Notes: generated by a model from the sequence alone, not told the origin. A stretch of DNA of 64,000 nt from Chromobacterium phragmitis (GCF_003325475.1 NZ_CP029495.1:2976001-3040000), one strand, 5' to 3'; positions 42,986 through 53,611 are shown, counted from the first letter of the stretch. A program made the numbers and translations.

Positions 42986-45238
42986 ATGAAGCGCGTGATT
43001 CGAATGCTGCCGTTGGCCGCGGCGCTGGGCATGTCCCTGCCGGCCTGGGCCGGACTGGTGTTGCAAAACCAGGATTGGAAAGTGGAGCTGGAGCCGTCCA
43101 CGCTGGCGTTGACCGCGGCGGCGGCGGGCGACCCGGCGCGGACGGTATCGGCGGGCGTGCCGGCGCGCAAGGTGAGCGGACTGCGCCAGGACGGCCAGTC
43201 GGCGGACTGGCAATGGGATGACGGCCGTTACCGCTGGCAGGCCAGGCTGCAAGGCCGGGACCTGACCTTGACCCTGAACGCCGCCGCGCCCGGCGGCGTG
43301 GAGCTGCTGCGCCAGCCGGGCGCGGCCATGGGCAAAGGCCTGCTGCTGCCCCTGGCCGAAGGCAGCTATATTCCGGCTGGCAGCAAGCTGTGGCGCGACT
43401 TTCTGCCCGGTTTCGCCGGTGACGGCCTGGACACCGCGGAAAACCTCAGCCTGCCGCTGTGGGGCATGGATTATGGCCGCCGCAGCCTGCACTGGCTGCT
43501 GCTGGAGCCGTTCAACAACCGTCTGGCCATCCGCGCCGACGGCCAGAACCTGGCGCTGAGCCTCAGCCACGAATTCAATGCTCTCAACCAGAAACGGCCG
43601 ATGACGCTGCTGCTGCAGCTGGGCGACGACAACCTGCTGGCCGGCGCCCAGCGTTACAAGCAATGGCTGGAAGCGAAGGGCCGCTACCAGACGCTGGCCG
43701 ACAAGATCCAGGCGCAGCCGGACACCGCCAAGCTGATCGGCGCCAGCCATGTCTATTTGTGGGGCAACACGCTGCTGGACGCGTCCGATGTGCGCGACTG
43801 GCCGGCCTTTCTCAAATTGCTGCGCGGGCCGGACCCGTTGGCCGCCAGCCTGCGCGGCGGCTTCGACGCCGAAGCCGCCAAGGCGTTGCGCCAAGCCGAG
43901 GCCAAGCCGGACCGCTACCAGCAGCGGGTACTGATGGAGGCCGTCAACCAGGCGCTGACCGCGGAGGCCCGCGCCGGCTGGCTGGTCCCCAAGCCCGACT
44001 GGGCCAGGATGGCCGCGCCTTACCAGCGACTGCGCGCGCGGATCGAGCGGCTGTTCGGCGCGGCGCTGCAGCCGGACGCCTCGCGCTGGGGAGGCGGCCT
44101 GTCGCGCAAGACGATGGATGCGCTGCAGGCGGCCGGCCTCAAGCGCTTGTGGCTGGGCGCGGACAATTGGGAAGGCGGGCTGTGGCAGCCGCAGGCGGTG
44201 AAGGCGGGCGTGGACGCCGGTTATCTGGTGACGGCTTACGATTCCTATGAAACCGCGCTGAAGCCAGGCTACCGCGAAGACTGGCTTTCCGCCCAGCAGG
44301 GAGAGGCCGTCTACCGCCAATGCGGCGTCACTCTGGCCAACGGCAAGAAAAAGGCTGGTTTCCAGCAGTCCGGCTATTACACCAACCCGGATTGCGTGCG
44401 CGACACGCTGCAGCGGCGCACCCGTGCGCTGCATGCCGCAGCGGGCTTCAACAGCTGGTTTCTGGATGCCTACGCCACCGGCATGGTGTTCGACGACTAT
44501 ACGGCGGGCCGGCAGACCGGCAAGGCGGAGATGGCGGCCGGCAATGAAAAATCCATGCAATGGGTGGCGGACGCCTACCATCTGCCAGTGGGCTCGGAAA
44601 ACGGCAACGCCGCCACCAGCCGGGGCATCGCCTTCGCCCATGGCATGCAGGTGCCGGTGATGGGCTGGGGCGACGCGGATCTGCAAAAAAACAAGCAGTC
44701 GCCTTACTTTCTGGGCCGCTGGTATCCGGCGGACCAGCCGGAAACCTTCTTCAAGAAAGTGCCGCTGAAGCAGCCGTACCGCGATCTTTACTACGGCGCG
44801 CCGTATCGGCTGCCGCTATACCAGGCGGTATTCCATGGCTCGGTGATCACCACCAACCACTGGCTGTACGACAACCTGAAATTCTCCAACGCCTACGCCG
44901 ACAATCTGCTGGCGCAGTGGCTGTACAACGTGCCGCCCTTGTTCCACCTGTCCGCCGCCAGCCTCAAGGCCAGGTTGCCGCAGCTGCAATGCGCGGACCG
45001 CGCCTTTCGGCCGGCGCATGAAAAGCTGGCCCCCCAGCCGCTGACCGGCTTCGCCTGGCTGAACGCCGAGCATACGCTGCAGCAAACCCGTTTCGCCGAC
45101 GGCAGCCGGATCACCGCCAACTTCGGCGTGGCCCCCGCCGCCTACGGCGAGCGAACCCTGCCGCCGCAAAGCGCTTGGTTGGAGCTGGCCGGCCAGCCGG
45201 GACGCTTGCTGAAAGCGGGAGATTGCGCCGGGGCTTGA
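42986..45238 (+). CDS. Predicted secreted glycoside hydrolase
   Basis: A 750-aa exported protein with signal peptide MKRVIRMLPLAAALGMSLPAWA. An N-terminal beta domain (about residues 22-230) is followed by a predicted TIM barrel with LKRLWLGADNWEGG, FNSWFLDAYATG (a likely catalytic Asp) and LPVGSENGNAAT. This resembles GH101/DUF5696-type glycosidases, but family and substrate are uncertain. The start has a GGAGAAGGA site. It stands between the VxrABC-like genes and array 2, 75 bases after the former. Confidence 0.6.
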   Translation: MKRVIRMLPLAAALGMSLPAWAGLVLQNQDWKVELEPSTLALTAAAAGDPARTVSAGVPARKVSGLRQDGQSADWQWDDGRYRWQARLQGRDLTLTLNAAAPGGVELLRQPGAAMGKGLLLPLAEGSYIPAGSKLWRDFLPGFAGDGLDTAENLSLPLWGMDYGRRSLHWLLLEPFNNRLAIRADGQNLALSLSHEFNALNQKRPMTLLLQLGDDNLLAGAQRYKQWLEAKGRYQTLADKIQAQPDTAKLIGASHVYLWGNTLLDASDVRDWPAFLKLLRGPDPLAASLRGGFDAEAAKALRQAEAKPDRYQQRVLMEAVNQALTAEARAGWLVPKPDWARMAAPYQRLRARIERLFGAALQPDASRWGGGLSRKTMDALQAAGLKRLWLGADNWEGGLWQPQAVKAGVDAGYLVTAYDSYETALKPGYREDWLSAQQGEAVYRQCGVTLANGKKKAGFQQSGYYTNPDCVRDTLQRRTRALHAAAGFNSWFLDAYATGMVFDDYTAGRQTGKAEMAAGNEKSMQWVADAYHLPVGSENGNAATSRGIAFAHGMQVPVMGWGDADLQKNKQSPYFLGRWYPADQPETFFKKVPLKQPYRDLYYGAPYRLPLYQAVFHGSVITTNHWLYDNLKFSNAYADNLLAQWLYNVPPLFHLSAASLKARLPQLQCADRAFRPAHEKLAPQPLTGFAWLNAEHTLQQTRFADGSRITANFGVAPAAYGERTLPPQSAWLELAGQPGRLLKAGDCAGA

Positions 45239-45346
45239 GTCGCGAGGATAATGCCAATGTTGTTTTCGGCCGCGAAGGGGCATCCCATCCGGCCGGAACG
45301 GCATCCTGGCGCTGGGATTCGGGCGGCGGATTTGGCGGGGTGAAAT

Positions 45347-45402
45347 TCGGTAGATTTTTGAGGTGGATTTTTATCTTTAAAAATCAGTAGTTTGAAATTG
45401 GT
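45347..45402 (+). promoter_or_regulatory. CRISPR leader of array 2 with IHF-like site
   Basis: Same arrangement as leader 1: TCGGTAGA 56 bases before the first repeat and AATCAG-TAGT-TTG (45382-45394) 8 bases from it. This is again an exact IHF-consensus fit. Leaders 1 and 2 are nearly identical over the 28 bases before the repeat. Confidence 0.85.
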
Positions 45403-47455
45403 GTGTTCCCCACGCCCGTGGGGATGAACCGGGTGCATTGGCCTCTGGAGCCGCCCAGATCTCGTGTTCCCCACGCCCGTGGGGATGAACCGAGCTCATC
45501 GCTCAGGGTTTCATCCGCGAAAACGTGTTCCCCACGCCCGTGGGGATGAACCGCTCAAACTTGAACGGGATGTTTACCATACCGGGTGTTCCCCACGCCC
45601 GTGGGGATGAACCGTTCATGTTGGATAACTAACTCACTTCGTTAGCGTGTTCCCCACGCCCGTGGGGATGAACCGTGCGAGCGGTTTTTCACGCGGGAAC
45701 AGGATGGGTGTTCCCCACGCCCGTGGGGATGAACCGACCGCGTCCTGGCAACGAATGCCATGCTGCTGGTGTTCCCCACGCCCGTGGGGATGAACCGTAG
45801 ATGATGATGCGTGGCGAGCTTGGAAAGATCGTGTTCCCCACGCCCGTGGGGATGAACCGCCAGGTCAACGCGCGCCCGTTGGTTTGCGCGTGTGTTCCCC
45901 ACGCCCGTGGGGATGAACCGTGCCGAATTTAGATCTGTTTTTGAAACAAAACGTGTTCCCCACGCCCGTGGGGATGAACCGCCAAGCTCTACGGTCTTGA
46001 CCGAACGAAACAAGTGTTCCCCACGCCCGTGGGGATGAACCGTTGTCCAGGCTGTGGCTCTCTGCCGACAAGTCGTGTTCCCCACGCCCGTGGGGATGAA
46101 CCGGGCGGTGTGTCGCACTGCTCCAACGGCAAGTTGTGTTCCCCACGCCCGTGGGGATGAACCGCTATCATCAGTCCTTTTAAGCGATAGCGTGAAGTGT
46201 TCCCCACGCCCGTGGGGATGAACCAGCAGGAACCAAGCCCCCTTCTTACCTAGCTGATGTGTTCCCCACGCCCGTGGGGATGAACCGCAATGCAAGAGCA
46301 GAACGGCGAGGCAATGAACGTGTTCCCCACGCCCGTGGGGATGAACCGTGCGGCATCAACGGTCTCACGCTGATATGTCGCGTGTTCCCCACGCCCGTGG
46401 GGATGAACCGAGCTGACATGCCGATCCCCTTCCCCTTCGACTGTGTTCCCCACGCCCGTGGGGATGAACCGTTGATCGAATGGGCTGGCCGCTCGCCTAT
46501 GGCGTGTTCCCCACGCCCGTGGGGATGAACCGCTATCTCCTTGAAAAGGTCGTTCTGGTGCAGCGTGTTCCCCACGCCCGTGGGGATGAACCGGCCGTGG
46601 CCAGGTGGCGGTGGTTCTCCTTCAAGTGTTCCCCACGCCCGTGGGGATGAACCGACGATTTCGACGGCCTCGCGCTCCTCGTCGGTGTGTTCCCCACGCC
46701 CGTGGGGATGAACCGTGACCATCCACCAGGCCGCCGAGGCTAACACCGTGTTCCCCACGCCCGTGGGGATGAACCGTAGCCCTTCGCATCCAGGCGAGCG
46801 GCAGCGCGTGTTCCCCACGCCCGTGGGGATGAACCAGCAAAACGCGCAGCGATACGCCGCGCTTTGCCGTGTTCCCCACGCCCGTGGGGATGAACCGGGC
46901 GCTAGCAGGTCGCGGGCGATGCGCGCCATGTGTTCCCCACGCCCGTGGGGATGAACCGCTGGGTCTGGTGGAGAATCTGATCATGCGGGTGTGTTCCCCA
47001 CGCCCGTGGGGATGAACCTTCATTCTGATTAAACGACGCGACGGCGGAAACGTGTTCCCCACGCCCGTGGGGATGAACCGAACCAGCGGCAGCGGCTGAC
47101 CGCCTGGCGTCGGCGTCAGATGTGTTCCCCACGCCCGTGGGGATGAACCGAGAGTCGAGGAGCTCTTCTGCTCGCGCCGCAGGTGTTCCCCACGCCCGTG
47201 GGGATGAACCGTAATTTATGATGGGCAGCATATTATGTATGAAGTGTTCCCCACGCCCGTGGGGATGAACCGTCAATTGCATCTGCCAGTTCCACATATT
47301 TGATGTGTTCCCCACGCCCGTGGGGATGAACCGCTGGCGTGACGCGCGGGACCATCTCCACCCTCGTGTTCCCCACGCCCGTGGGGATGAACCGGCCGTC
47401 TTATTGATATGGACCTATTGCAGGCCGTGTTCCCCACGTCCGTGGGGATGAACGG
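45403..47455 (+). CRISPR. Type I-E CRISPR array 2: 34 repeats, 33 spacers
   Basis: Repeats as in array 1 except that the centre is ACGCCCGT. Spacing is 61 bases with few exceptions; one spacer (47081-47121) is 41 bases instead of 32. The last repeat (47427) has two changes (ACGTCCGT and AACGG), marking the old end. The leader is on the left and cas3 follows 173 bases beyond the end. Confidence 0.99.
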
Positions 47456-47628
47456 TGTCATTAGAAAGCAAGTAAATGGCAAAACGGAGTTCTCTTCGCT
47501 AATAGAGACAGCTACTTGGTAGTTGCTGTGTGGATACTTTTAGCGTGAAATGACATTGGGGTTTTTGGCTGCTAATCTGCGCACCTGGGTAGAGTCCAGC
47601 GTGCTGACCGATTTCTGCCGGAGGAGCG

Positions 47629-50376
47629 ATGCAGTCAGACTTAAGCGAATTGTTTCCGCCTAATGGGGCGATTGTGATTAGGAGCTTAACTTTTAATACA
47701 TTGCCGCTTGTTGTCCGACAGCTCTGGGCCAAAAGCGGTGATGCTCAGGGCCATGGTCTGCTATGCCACATGCTGGATGTGGCGGCGGTGACCGGAGCCT
47801 TGCTCGACTACTGCGGGATTTCGGCAAAGGAGCTGGCGCGGCGTTTCGGCCTGCCCGAGCATGCGGCGTTTCCATGGCTGGCCGCCTTGGCGGGCTTGCA
47901 TGATTTGGGCAAAGCCACGCCTGGCTTTCAGGCGAAATGGGATGACGGACGTTTGCTGGATGAGCAGGCGGGTTTGCCGTTTGTGCCGGAAAAGGCGTTG
48001 GAGCAGGATCGTCACGACCTGGCTACAGCCAGTCTGTTACCTGCGCTGTTGCAGGCGCGCGATGCGCCTTTTGCCTGGGCCTTGTGCGTGGCCCAGGCGG
48101 TCAGCGCCCATCATGGCTTCAACTTCGTCGATATGCGCAAGGGCGCGCCTTTGCGCGAGCCTGACGTATGGAAGCAGGCGCGGCAGCAGCTGTTCGACGT
48201 TTATTGGGATACGGTGGCACCGCCGGAATTGCCTCAGGATTGCGATCTATCGTTGACTGCGGTGGAGTGGCTGGCCGGTCTGACCAGCGTATGCGACTGG
48301 ATAGGCTCCAACTCAGAATGGTTTCCGCCAGGGGAGCGCGGCGCAACGCCGCTCGAACATTTCCAGGGGGCGCAGACAATTGCGCGCGCGGTCCTGATGG
48401 ATGAAAACAAGCTAGGGTGGCCGCCCAAACATGCTTTGCTGCAACAGCCTGATGTCCATTGCGACGAGTTGTTGACCCGCATCCTGAACGCTCCGCAGCG
48501 GCTTGATGCCCGGCCGCTGCAGCGTGTTGCGGACGCGCTACTGGCAGAGGGGGCCGGGCCTGCCTTGATGGTGGTGGAAGCGCCGATGGGCGAGGGCAAG
48601 ACCGAGTTGGCGTTTCTAGCCAGCCTGCGGCTGCAGGCTAGACAAGGCCATCGCGGCATCTATTTCGCACTGCCGACTCAGGCTACCGGCAACGCTCTGT
48701 TCGAACGCGCGCTGGTGTTCTTACGCGCGTTCTCGGATGGCATCCGTTTGGACATCCAGCTAGCGCATGGCGGCGCGGCCATGAATGAAACGGTGGCTAA
48801 GCTGCGCAATGTCTGGGGAGATGAAGGGGACGACGCAGTACGCTCGTCCTCCTGGTTTGCGCAGCGCCGACGCGGTTTGCTGTCGCCGTATGGTGTGGGC
48901 ACGGTGGACCAGGCGCTGTTTGGCGTGATGAATGTCAAACACCACTTTGTCCGCTTGTGGGGCCTGGCAGACAAGGTTGTAGTGCTGGATGAAGTCCATG
49001 CTTATGACGCCTATACCAGCACGTTGATCGAAGCCTTGCTGCGTTGGCTCAAGGGCATGGGTTGTTCGGTCATCCTGATGAGCGCCACTTTGCCGGACGC
49101 TCGGCGCGCCCGCCTGTTGAATGCCTGGAGCATCGATTTCTCGGACATCCCGGGATTGCCCTATCCAAGAGTTGTATTGGCGGACCATGGTGGCGTGCGG
49201 GGCGAGACATTCAACGTACGCGAACAGCAGCCGATCGCGGTGTCCGGCCTGGACGAGTCGCTGGAAAGCATCGCCGCCGCCGCATTGGCGGCATTGGAGC
49301 AGGGCGGCTGCGGCGCGGTGATCGTCAATACCGTGGATAGGGCGCAGCAGCTGTACACCATGCTGGTGGGAAGACTGGCGGGGGACGTCGAGTTATTGCT
49401 GTTCCATGCCCGTTTCCCCGCTGATGAAAGGCTGTTGCGCGAGCGGCAAGTCTTGCAGACTTTTGGCGCGCCGGATGCTTCCGGTCAACGGCCAGAGCGA
49501 GCCTTGCTGATCGCTACGCAAGTGGCGGAACAAAGCCTCGATATCGACTTCGATTTCCTGATTTCCGACCTCGCACCGGTGGATTTGCTGTTGCAGCGCG
49601 CAGGCCGGCTGCATCGCCATCGCCGCGAACAGCGGCCTCACTCTCATCAAACGCCGCATTTGCGGGTTGCCGGTCTGCTTCCAGACCGCCTGCCGGAGTT
49701 GAAAGAGACCAGATGGGCAAGCATCTATGGCGATTACCTGTGCCTGGTGACTTGGGCCATTTTATTGAATGAGCCTGTCTGGCGTTTGCCGCTGGATATC
49801 GACAGGCTGGTGCAGGCGGTTTACGCGCCGTGGCCGGATTTGAGCCATCTGCCGCAAGAACTGCGAGACCGGATCGAGATGGTGGACAAGACTCGCCACG
49901 GCGCAAAGACGACCTTCCAGGCCCAGTTGGCCAGCCATATAGCCATCGATCCGAACGCCGAGCCAGCCTATGCCTACGCGGATAAGCCGCATGGCGCGGA
50001 TGAGGACGACATTCTTGGCCTGCGCAACAAAACGCGGCTGGGCGAAGACGGCGTTACCGCGCTGCCGCTGTGGCCGGATGTCGACGGCAACTGGCGGCTG
50101 GCTCCAGATGACGCGCCATTCAGTCCGCAGCAGGCGGTAGATGACGCGCTGGCCAAACGCTTGTACGCGCGCCAGATCAAGCTGTCCCGCAAGGATGTGG
50201 TTCAGGCGCTGTTGCAGCAGCCTTTATTTCCCGCGCTGCAGGAACATGCTTTGCTGGCGCATTGCCAGCCGCTGTTGCTGCAGGCCGGAGGCTGCTTGCT
50301 GGGCGATACGCTGGTGAGTCTAGATCCGAATCTGGGCCTGATATACGGCCTGGCGTCGAAACAGGAGAAGGCATGA
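47629..50376 (+). CDS. cas3: CRISPR-associated nuclease-helicase Cas3 (type I-E)
   Basis: Degrades target DNA recruited by Cascade. The 915-aa protein has an N-terminal HD nuclease (His47; His91-Asp92 in LHDLGKA; SAHHGF) and a superfamily 2 helicase: Walker A EAPMGEGKTE near residue 315, DEVHAYD near 453, MSATLP near 484 and RAGRLHRHRR near 656. GGAGGAGCG precedes the ATG. It is first in the cas operon; the 173-base gap upstream must hold the promoter. Confidence 0.98.
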   Translation: MQSDLSELFPPNGAIVIRSLTFNTLPLVVRQLWAKSGDAQGHGLLCHMLDVAAVTGALLDYCGISAKELARRFGLPEHAAFPWLAALAGLHDLGKATPGFQAKWDDGRLLDEQAGLPFVPEKALEQDRHDLATASLLPALLQARDAPFAWALCVAQAVSAHHGFNFVDMRKGAPLREPDVWKQARQQLFDVYWDTVAPPELPQDCDLSLTAVEWLAGLTSVCDWIGSNSEWFPPGERGATPLEHFQGAQTIARAVLMDENKLGWPPKHALLQQPDVHCDELLTRILNAPQRLDARPLQRVADALLAEGAGPALMVVEAPMGEGKTELAFLASLRLQARQGHRGIYFALPTQATGNALFERALVFLRAFSDGIRLDIQLAHGGAAMNETVAKLRNVWGDEGDDAVRSSSWFAQRRRGLLSPYGVGTVDQALFGVMNVKHHFVRLWGLADKVVVLDEVHAYDAYTSTLIEALLRWLKGMGCSVILMSATLPDARRARLLNAWSIDFSDIPGLPYPRVVLADHGGVRGETFNVREQQPIAVSGLDESLESIAAAALAALEQGGCGAVIVNTVDRAQQLYTMLVGRLAGDVELLLFHARFPADERLLRERQVLQTFGAPDASGQRPERALLIATQVAEQSLDIDFDFLISDLAPVDLLLQRAGRLHRHRREQRPHSHQTPHLRVAGLLPDRLPELKETRWASIYGDYLCLVTWAILLNEPVWRLPLDIDRLVQAVYAPWPDLSHLPQELRDRIEMVDKTRHGAKTTFQAQLASHIAIDPNAEPAYAYADKPHGADEDDILGLRNKTRLGEDGVTALPLWPDVDGNWRLAPDDAPFSPQQAVDDALAKRLYARQIKLSRKDVVQALLQQPLFPALQEHALLAHCQPLLLQAGGCLLGDTLVSLDPNLGLIYGLASKQEKA

Positions 50377-51920
50377 ACGCAAGATTCAATCTATTGGACG
50401 AGCCCTGGCTGCCGGTGCGCAGGCTGGATGGCCGGGTGGAGATGGTCGGCTTGCTCGAACTGTTTGCTCGAGCGGGAGAAATAAGCGGTCTGGCAGAAAC
50501 CGATCCACCCAATCTGATCGCGCAATACCGGCTGCTGCTCGCTATCTTTCACAGGGCCTTGGCGCAGGGCAAAGGGCAGTGGTCATCGCGTGACATGGCG
50601 GGCTATTACAGAGAGGGGCTGCCGGCCGATCTGATCCACGCTTATCTTGAGCAATGGCGGGAACGCTTCTTCCTGTTTCATCCCGAATTTCCCTTCATGC
50701 AGGTGGCGGCATTGGCTACGGCGGAAGAAACCCGCGACAAAACCAAACCGTGGACGCAGATAGCTTTGTCCAGCAGCACCGGCAATGCGCCCGTTGTGTT
50801 TGACCACGCGGTGGACACCGCGCCCATATCCATTGCAGCGCCGACCTTGCTGAGACAGTTGCTGGGTTTTCTGCAATTCACGCCTGGTGGTCTGGTGAAA
50901 ACGCTGCGCGATTCGGACAAGGCCGGCGCGTTGGCCAATACCGCGGCGGCAATGCCGCAAGGCCATAGTTTGGCGCAAACCTTGTGTCTGGCCCTGCACC
51001 CCGCGTCGGCGGACATGGGGAAGGACCTGCCAACATGGGAAAAAGGGCCGCTCGCCATTAGCGCGTTGAAGGGCGAGCCTACCTTGGCGACGGGGCCTAA
51101 TGATCGCTACACCCGTTTGAGCAGGGCAGTGTTGTTGTTGCCGGAGGGTGATGGCCTGACAGTGGCGCGCATCCGCTTCGCGGCAGGGTTGGCGCTGGCC
51201 GATGATGAGCACGCGCCGGACTCGATGGCCAGTTACAGAATGGGCAGCAACGGCTTGGTGCGTTTGAGCTTTACCGAAGGACGGGCGCTGTGGCGCGATC
51301 TGGCGACCTTTTTGCCGGATGCGGGCGGCAAGCATGCTTTGCCGGCGGCCGTGCTGAGTTGGGCGGAAAAATTGCGGCAGCCAATTGGGCAAACCTCGGC
51401 CATGTCTATCTTGGTAGCCGGCTTGGCCAGCGATCAGGCCAAGTTGTTGCGCTGGCGCGCGGAGCGCTTCGTGCTGCCTTGCCGTTTGCTGGAACAAGCG
51501 GAAGCCGCCGATGAGTTGCGCGATTTTCTGCGACGGTCGGAGGAGGATTTTTCCGGACTGCGCCAAGCGGCGACTACGCTGTTGGCACGTTCCATGCCGG
51601 ACGAGTCGCACAAGGATACCCGCAGCCGGGCGCGTACTCTGCTGGACAACGGCCCGGCCGCCGCGCTGTATTTTTCAGCGCTGGAGCGTCAGTTGCCGCG
51701 TTTATTGGATTTGATCGGCGAGTCGCGTCTAGATGAGGCGGACGCGCATTGGAACGATGCCCGGCACGTCGCTTTGGAACAGGCTTGGGCAGCCGTCTGC
51801 CGCCAGTCTGGAACGACAGCCAAGGCGCTGCGCGCACAGACGCGGGCGGAGCCGGCTTACCGCTCGCTGTTGAAACCGTTGAGGCCCCAATCTTCTGTCG
51901 AGGAGCAAGTCCATGTCTGA
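50373..51920 (+). CDS. casA: Cascade large subunit Cse1/CasA (Cas8e)
   Basis: Reads the PAM and recruits Cas3. The 515-aa product begins MNARFNLLDEPWLPVRRLDG, the Cse1 family start. ATG 50373 overlaps the cas3 stop by 4 bases, showing coupled translation. The open frame extends further upstream inside cas3, which is not real. The length matches the E. coli protein (about 502). Confidence 0.97.
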   Translation: MNARFNLLDEPWLPVRRLDGRVEMVGLLELFARAGEISGLAETDPPNLIAQYRLLLAIFHRALAQGKGQWSSRDMAGYYREGLPADLIHAYLEQWRERFFLFHPEFPFMQVAALATAEETRDKTKPWTQIALSSSTGNAPVVFDHAVDTAPISIAAPTLLRQLLGFLQFTPGGLVKTLRDSDKAGALANTAAAMPQGHSLAQTLCLALHPASADMGKDLPTWEKGPLAISALKGEPTLATGPNDRYTRLSRAVLLLPEGDGLTVARIRFAAGLALADDEHAPDSMASYRMGSNGLVRLSFTEGRALWRDLATFLPDAGGKHALPAAVLSWAEKLRQPIGQTSAMSILVAGLASDQAKLLRWRAERFVLPCRLLEQAEAADELRDFLRRSEEDFSGLRQAATTLLARSMPDESHKDTRSRARTLLDNGPAAALYFSALERQLPRLLDLIGESRLDEADAHWNDARHVALEQAWAAVCRQSGTTAKALRAQTRAEPAYRSLLKPLRPQSSVEEQVHV

Positions 51921-52446
51921 GCACGCGCAGGATTTCATCCTGCATTTGGAGCAGTTGGCGGAGTGCGATAGAGGTGCGCTGGCCGCTTTGCGCCGTAGCG
52001 CCAGTTTCCCGCCTGGCGCTTACCCGCCGGCATTCCCCTATGTCGAGCGCTTTGTGCCGGCAGACAGCCATGCCGACGACAGCTTCCGCTTGGCGCTGTA
52101 TGTCTCGGCTGGCCTTTTCGCCCTGCTGCCCAGGCATCAAGCAGGCCAAAGCCTAGCCGCCGCCTTCGGCAAACTTTGGCAGCACCGGAAAAGCGACAGC
52201 GTGGAAAAGCGCTTCATTGCGTTGCTGGATGCGGAACCGGAACAGTTGCCCAACTATTTGCGCCAAGCGGTGACGCTGCTGGCGGCGGATGGTTACGGAC
52301 TGGACTACCAGGCTTTACTGCGGGATCTGAATTATTGGCTGTCGCCCTGGCAAAGGGAGCAATACGACGGCACCACCTCGCGCGACAAGGTGCGCCGCAA
52401 TTGGGCGCGGGACTTCTATCGCCAGCATGAAACCGAGCAAGGCTGA
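51913..52446 (+). CDS. casB: Cascade small subunit Cse2/CasB (Cas11e)
   Basis: A 177-aa mostly helical protein that forms the belly dimer and stabilises the R-loop. It overlaps casA by 8 bases. RQAVTLLAADGYGLDYQALLRDLNYW is Cse2-like. It is identified by position and this block. Confidence 0.93.
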   Translation: MSEHAQDFILHLEQLAECDRGALAALRRSASFPPGAYPPAFPYVERFVPADSHADDSFRLALYVSAGLFALLPRHQAGQSLAAAFGKLWQHRKSDSVEKRFIALLDAEPEQLPNYLRQAVTLLAADGYGLDYQALLRDLNYWLSPWQREQYDGTTSRDKVRRNWARDFYRQHETEQG

Positions 52447-52473
52447 TTTTTTTCCATTACCAGAGAGATAGCC

Positions 52474-53610
52474 ATGAGTCTGTTTGTCGAATTCCATTTG
52501 ATCCAGAATTTCGCGCCGTCCAATCTGAACCGAGACGACACCGGCGCGCCCAAGGACGCGGTGTTTGGCGGTTATCGCCGCGCGCGGGTCAGCAGCCAGT
52601 GTTTCAAGCGCACCATTCGGCTGGGCGCAGATTTTCCGTCGCAAAACCAGGGCGTGCGCACCAAGAAGCTGCTGGACCTGCTGCGCAAGCAATTGAGCGA
52701 ACAATATCGTCGCGAGAGCGAGGACGTGAATGCCCGCATCGAGGCTGCCCTGGCGGCTGCCGGCCTGAAGGTGAAGGACGATGGCAAGACGGAATACCTG
52801 CTGTTTCTGGGACAGCAGGAGATCGATGCCTTTGCCAAGCTAGTGAATGAGCATTGGGATGCGCTGGCTGCGCCGGTCAGCAGCGAGAAAAAAAGCAAGA
52901 AGGACGCCAAGGCCAGCGCGCCGGCCGAGGTGGTGAAGCAGGCGAAGTCCATCATGAATGGCGGCAAGGCGCTGGATGTGGCCTTGTTTGGGCGAATGCT
53001 GGCCGACCTGCCGGAAGTGAACCAGGATGCCGCCTGCCAGGTGGCGCACGCGATCAGCACGCATCGCGTGGAGCGCGAGTTCGACTATTTCACCGCAGTG
53101 GACGATATGGGCGGCGCGGATGAGACCGGCGCCGGCATGATAGGGCAGGTGGAATTCAATTCCGCCACCTTCTACCGCTATTCGATGGTGGACCCCGTCA
53201 AACTGGCGGCCAATCTGCAGCATGATGGCGAGTTGGCCCTGACTGGCCTGCGAGCCTTGACTCTGGCGACGGCGCGCGCCATTCCCACCGGCAAGCAAAA
53301 CACCTTTGCCGCGCATAACCCTCCCAGCTTCATCGGCGTGGCCATTCGTCACGCCAGCCCGCTGAATCTGGCCAATGCTTTTGAAAAGCCGGTGTACGCG
53401 CGCGGCGGCGAAGCGCTGACCTCGCCATCGGTAGCCGCGCTGGCCGACTACGACAGCAATCTGTCCGGCATCTATGGTGACGCGAACGACGCTTGGGCGT
53501 ATATCGATTTGTCCGGCGCTTGGCCTGCGGGCAAAGGCGAAAAGCTGCCCAGCTTGAACGCGCTTGCCGATTGGGTGGTGGCGCAGGTCCGCGCCAAGCT
53601 GGAGATGTGA
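52474..53610 (+). CDS. casC: Cascade backbone subunit Cas7e/CasC (Cse4)
   Basis: Six copies coat the crRNA. The 378-aa protein begins MSLFVEFHLIQNFAPSNLNRDDTGAPK and has the RVSSQCFKRTIR block, both typical of Cas7e. The GVEFN-type strand and C-terminal domains are conventional in length (E. coli 363). Confidence 0.96.
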   Translation: MSLFVEFHLIQNFAPSNLNRDDTGAPKDAVFGGYRRARVSSQCFKRTIRLGADFPSQNQGVRTKKLLDLLRKQLSEQYRRESEDVNARIEAALAAAGLKVKDDGKTEYLLFLGQQEIDAFAKLVNEHWDALAAPVSSEKKSKKDAKASAPAEVVKQAKSIMNGGKALDVALFGRMLADLPEVNQDAACQVAHAISTHRVEREFDYFTAVDDMGGADETGAGMIGQVEFNSATFYRYSMVDPVKLAANLQHDGELALTGLRALTLATARAIPTGKQNTFAAHNPPSFIGVAIRHASPLNLANAFEKPVYARGGEALTSPSVAALADYDSNLSGIYGDANDAWAYIDLSGAWPAGKGEKLPSLNALADWVVAQVRAKLEM

Positions 53611-53611
53611 A

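Noticed and set aside
47456..47628. A defined promoter for the cas operon
   Set aside because: The gap must contain one, but I could find no -35/-10 pair with acceptable spacing, so I did not annotate it.
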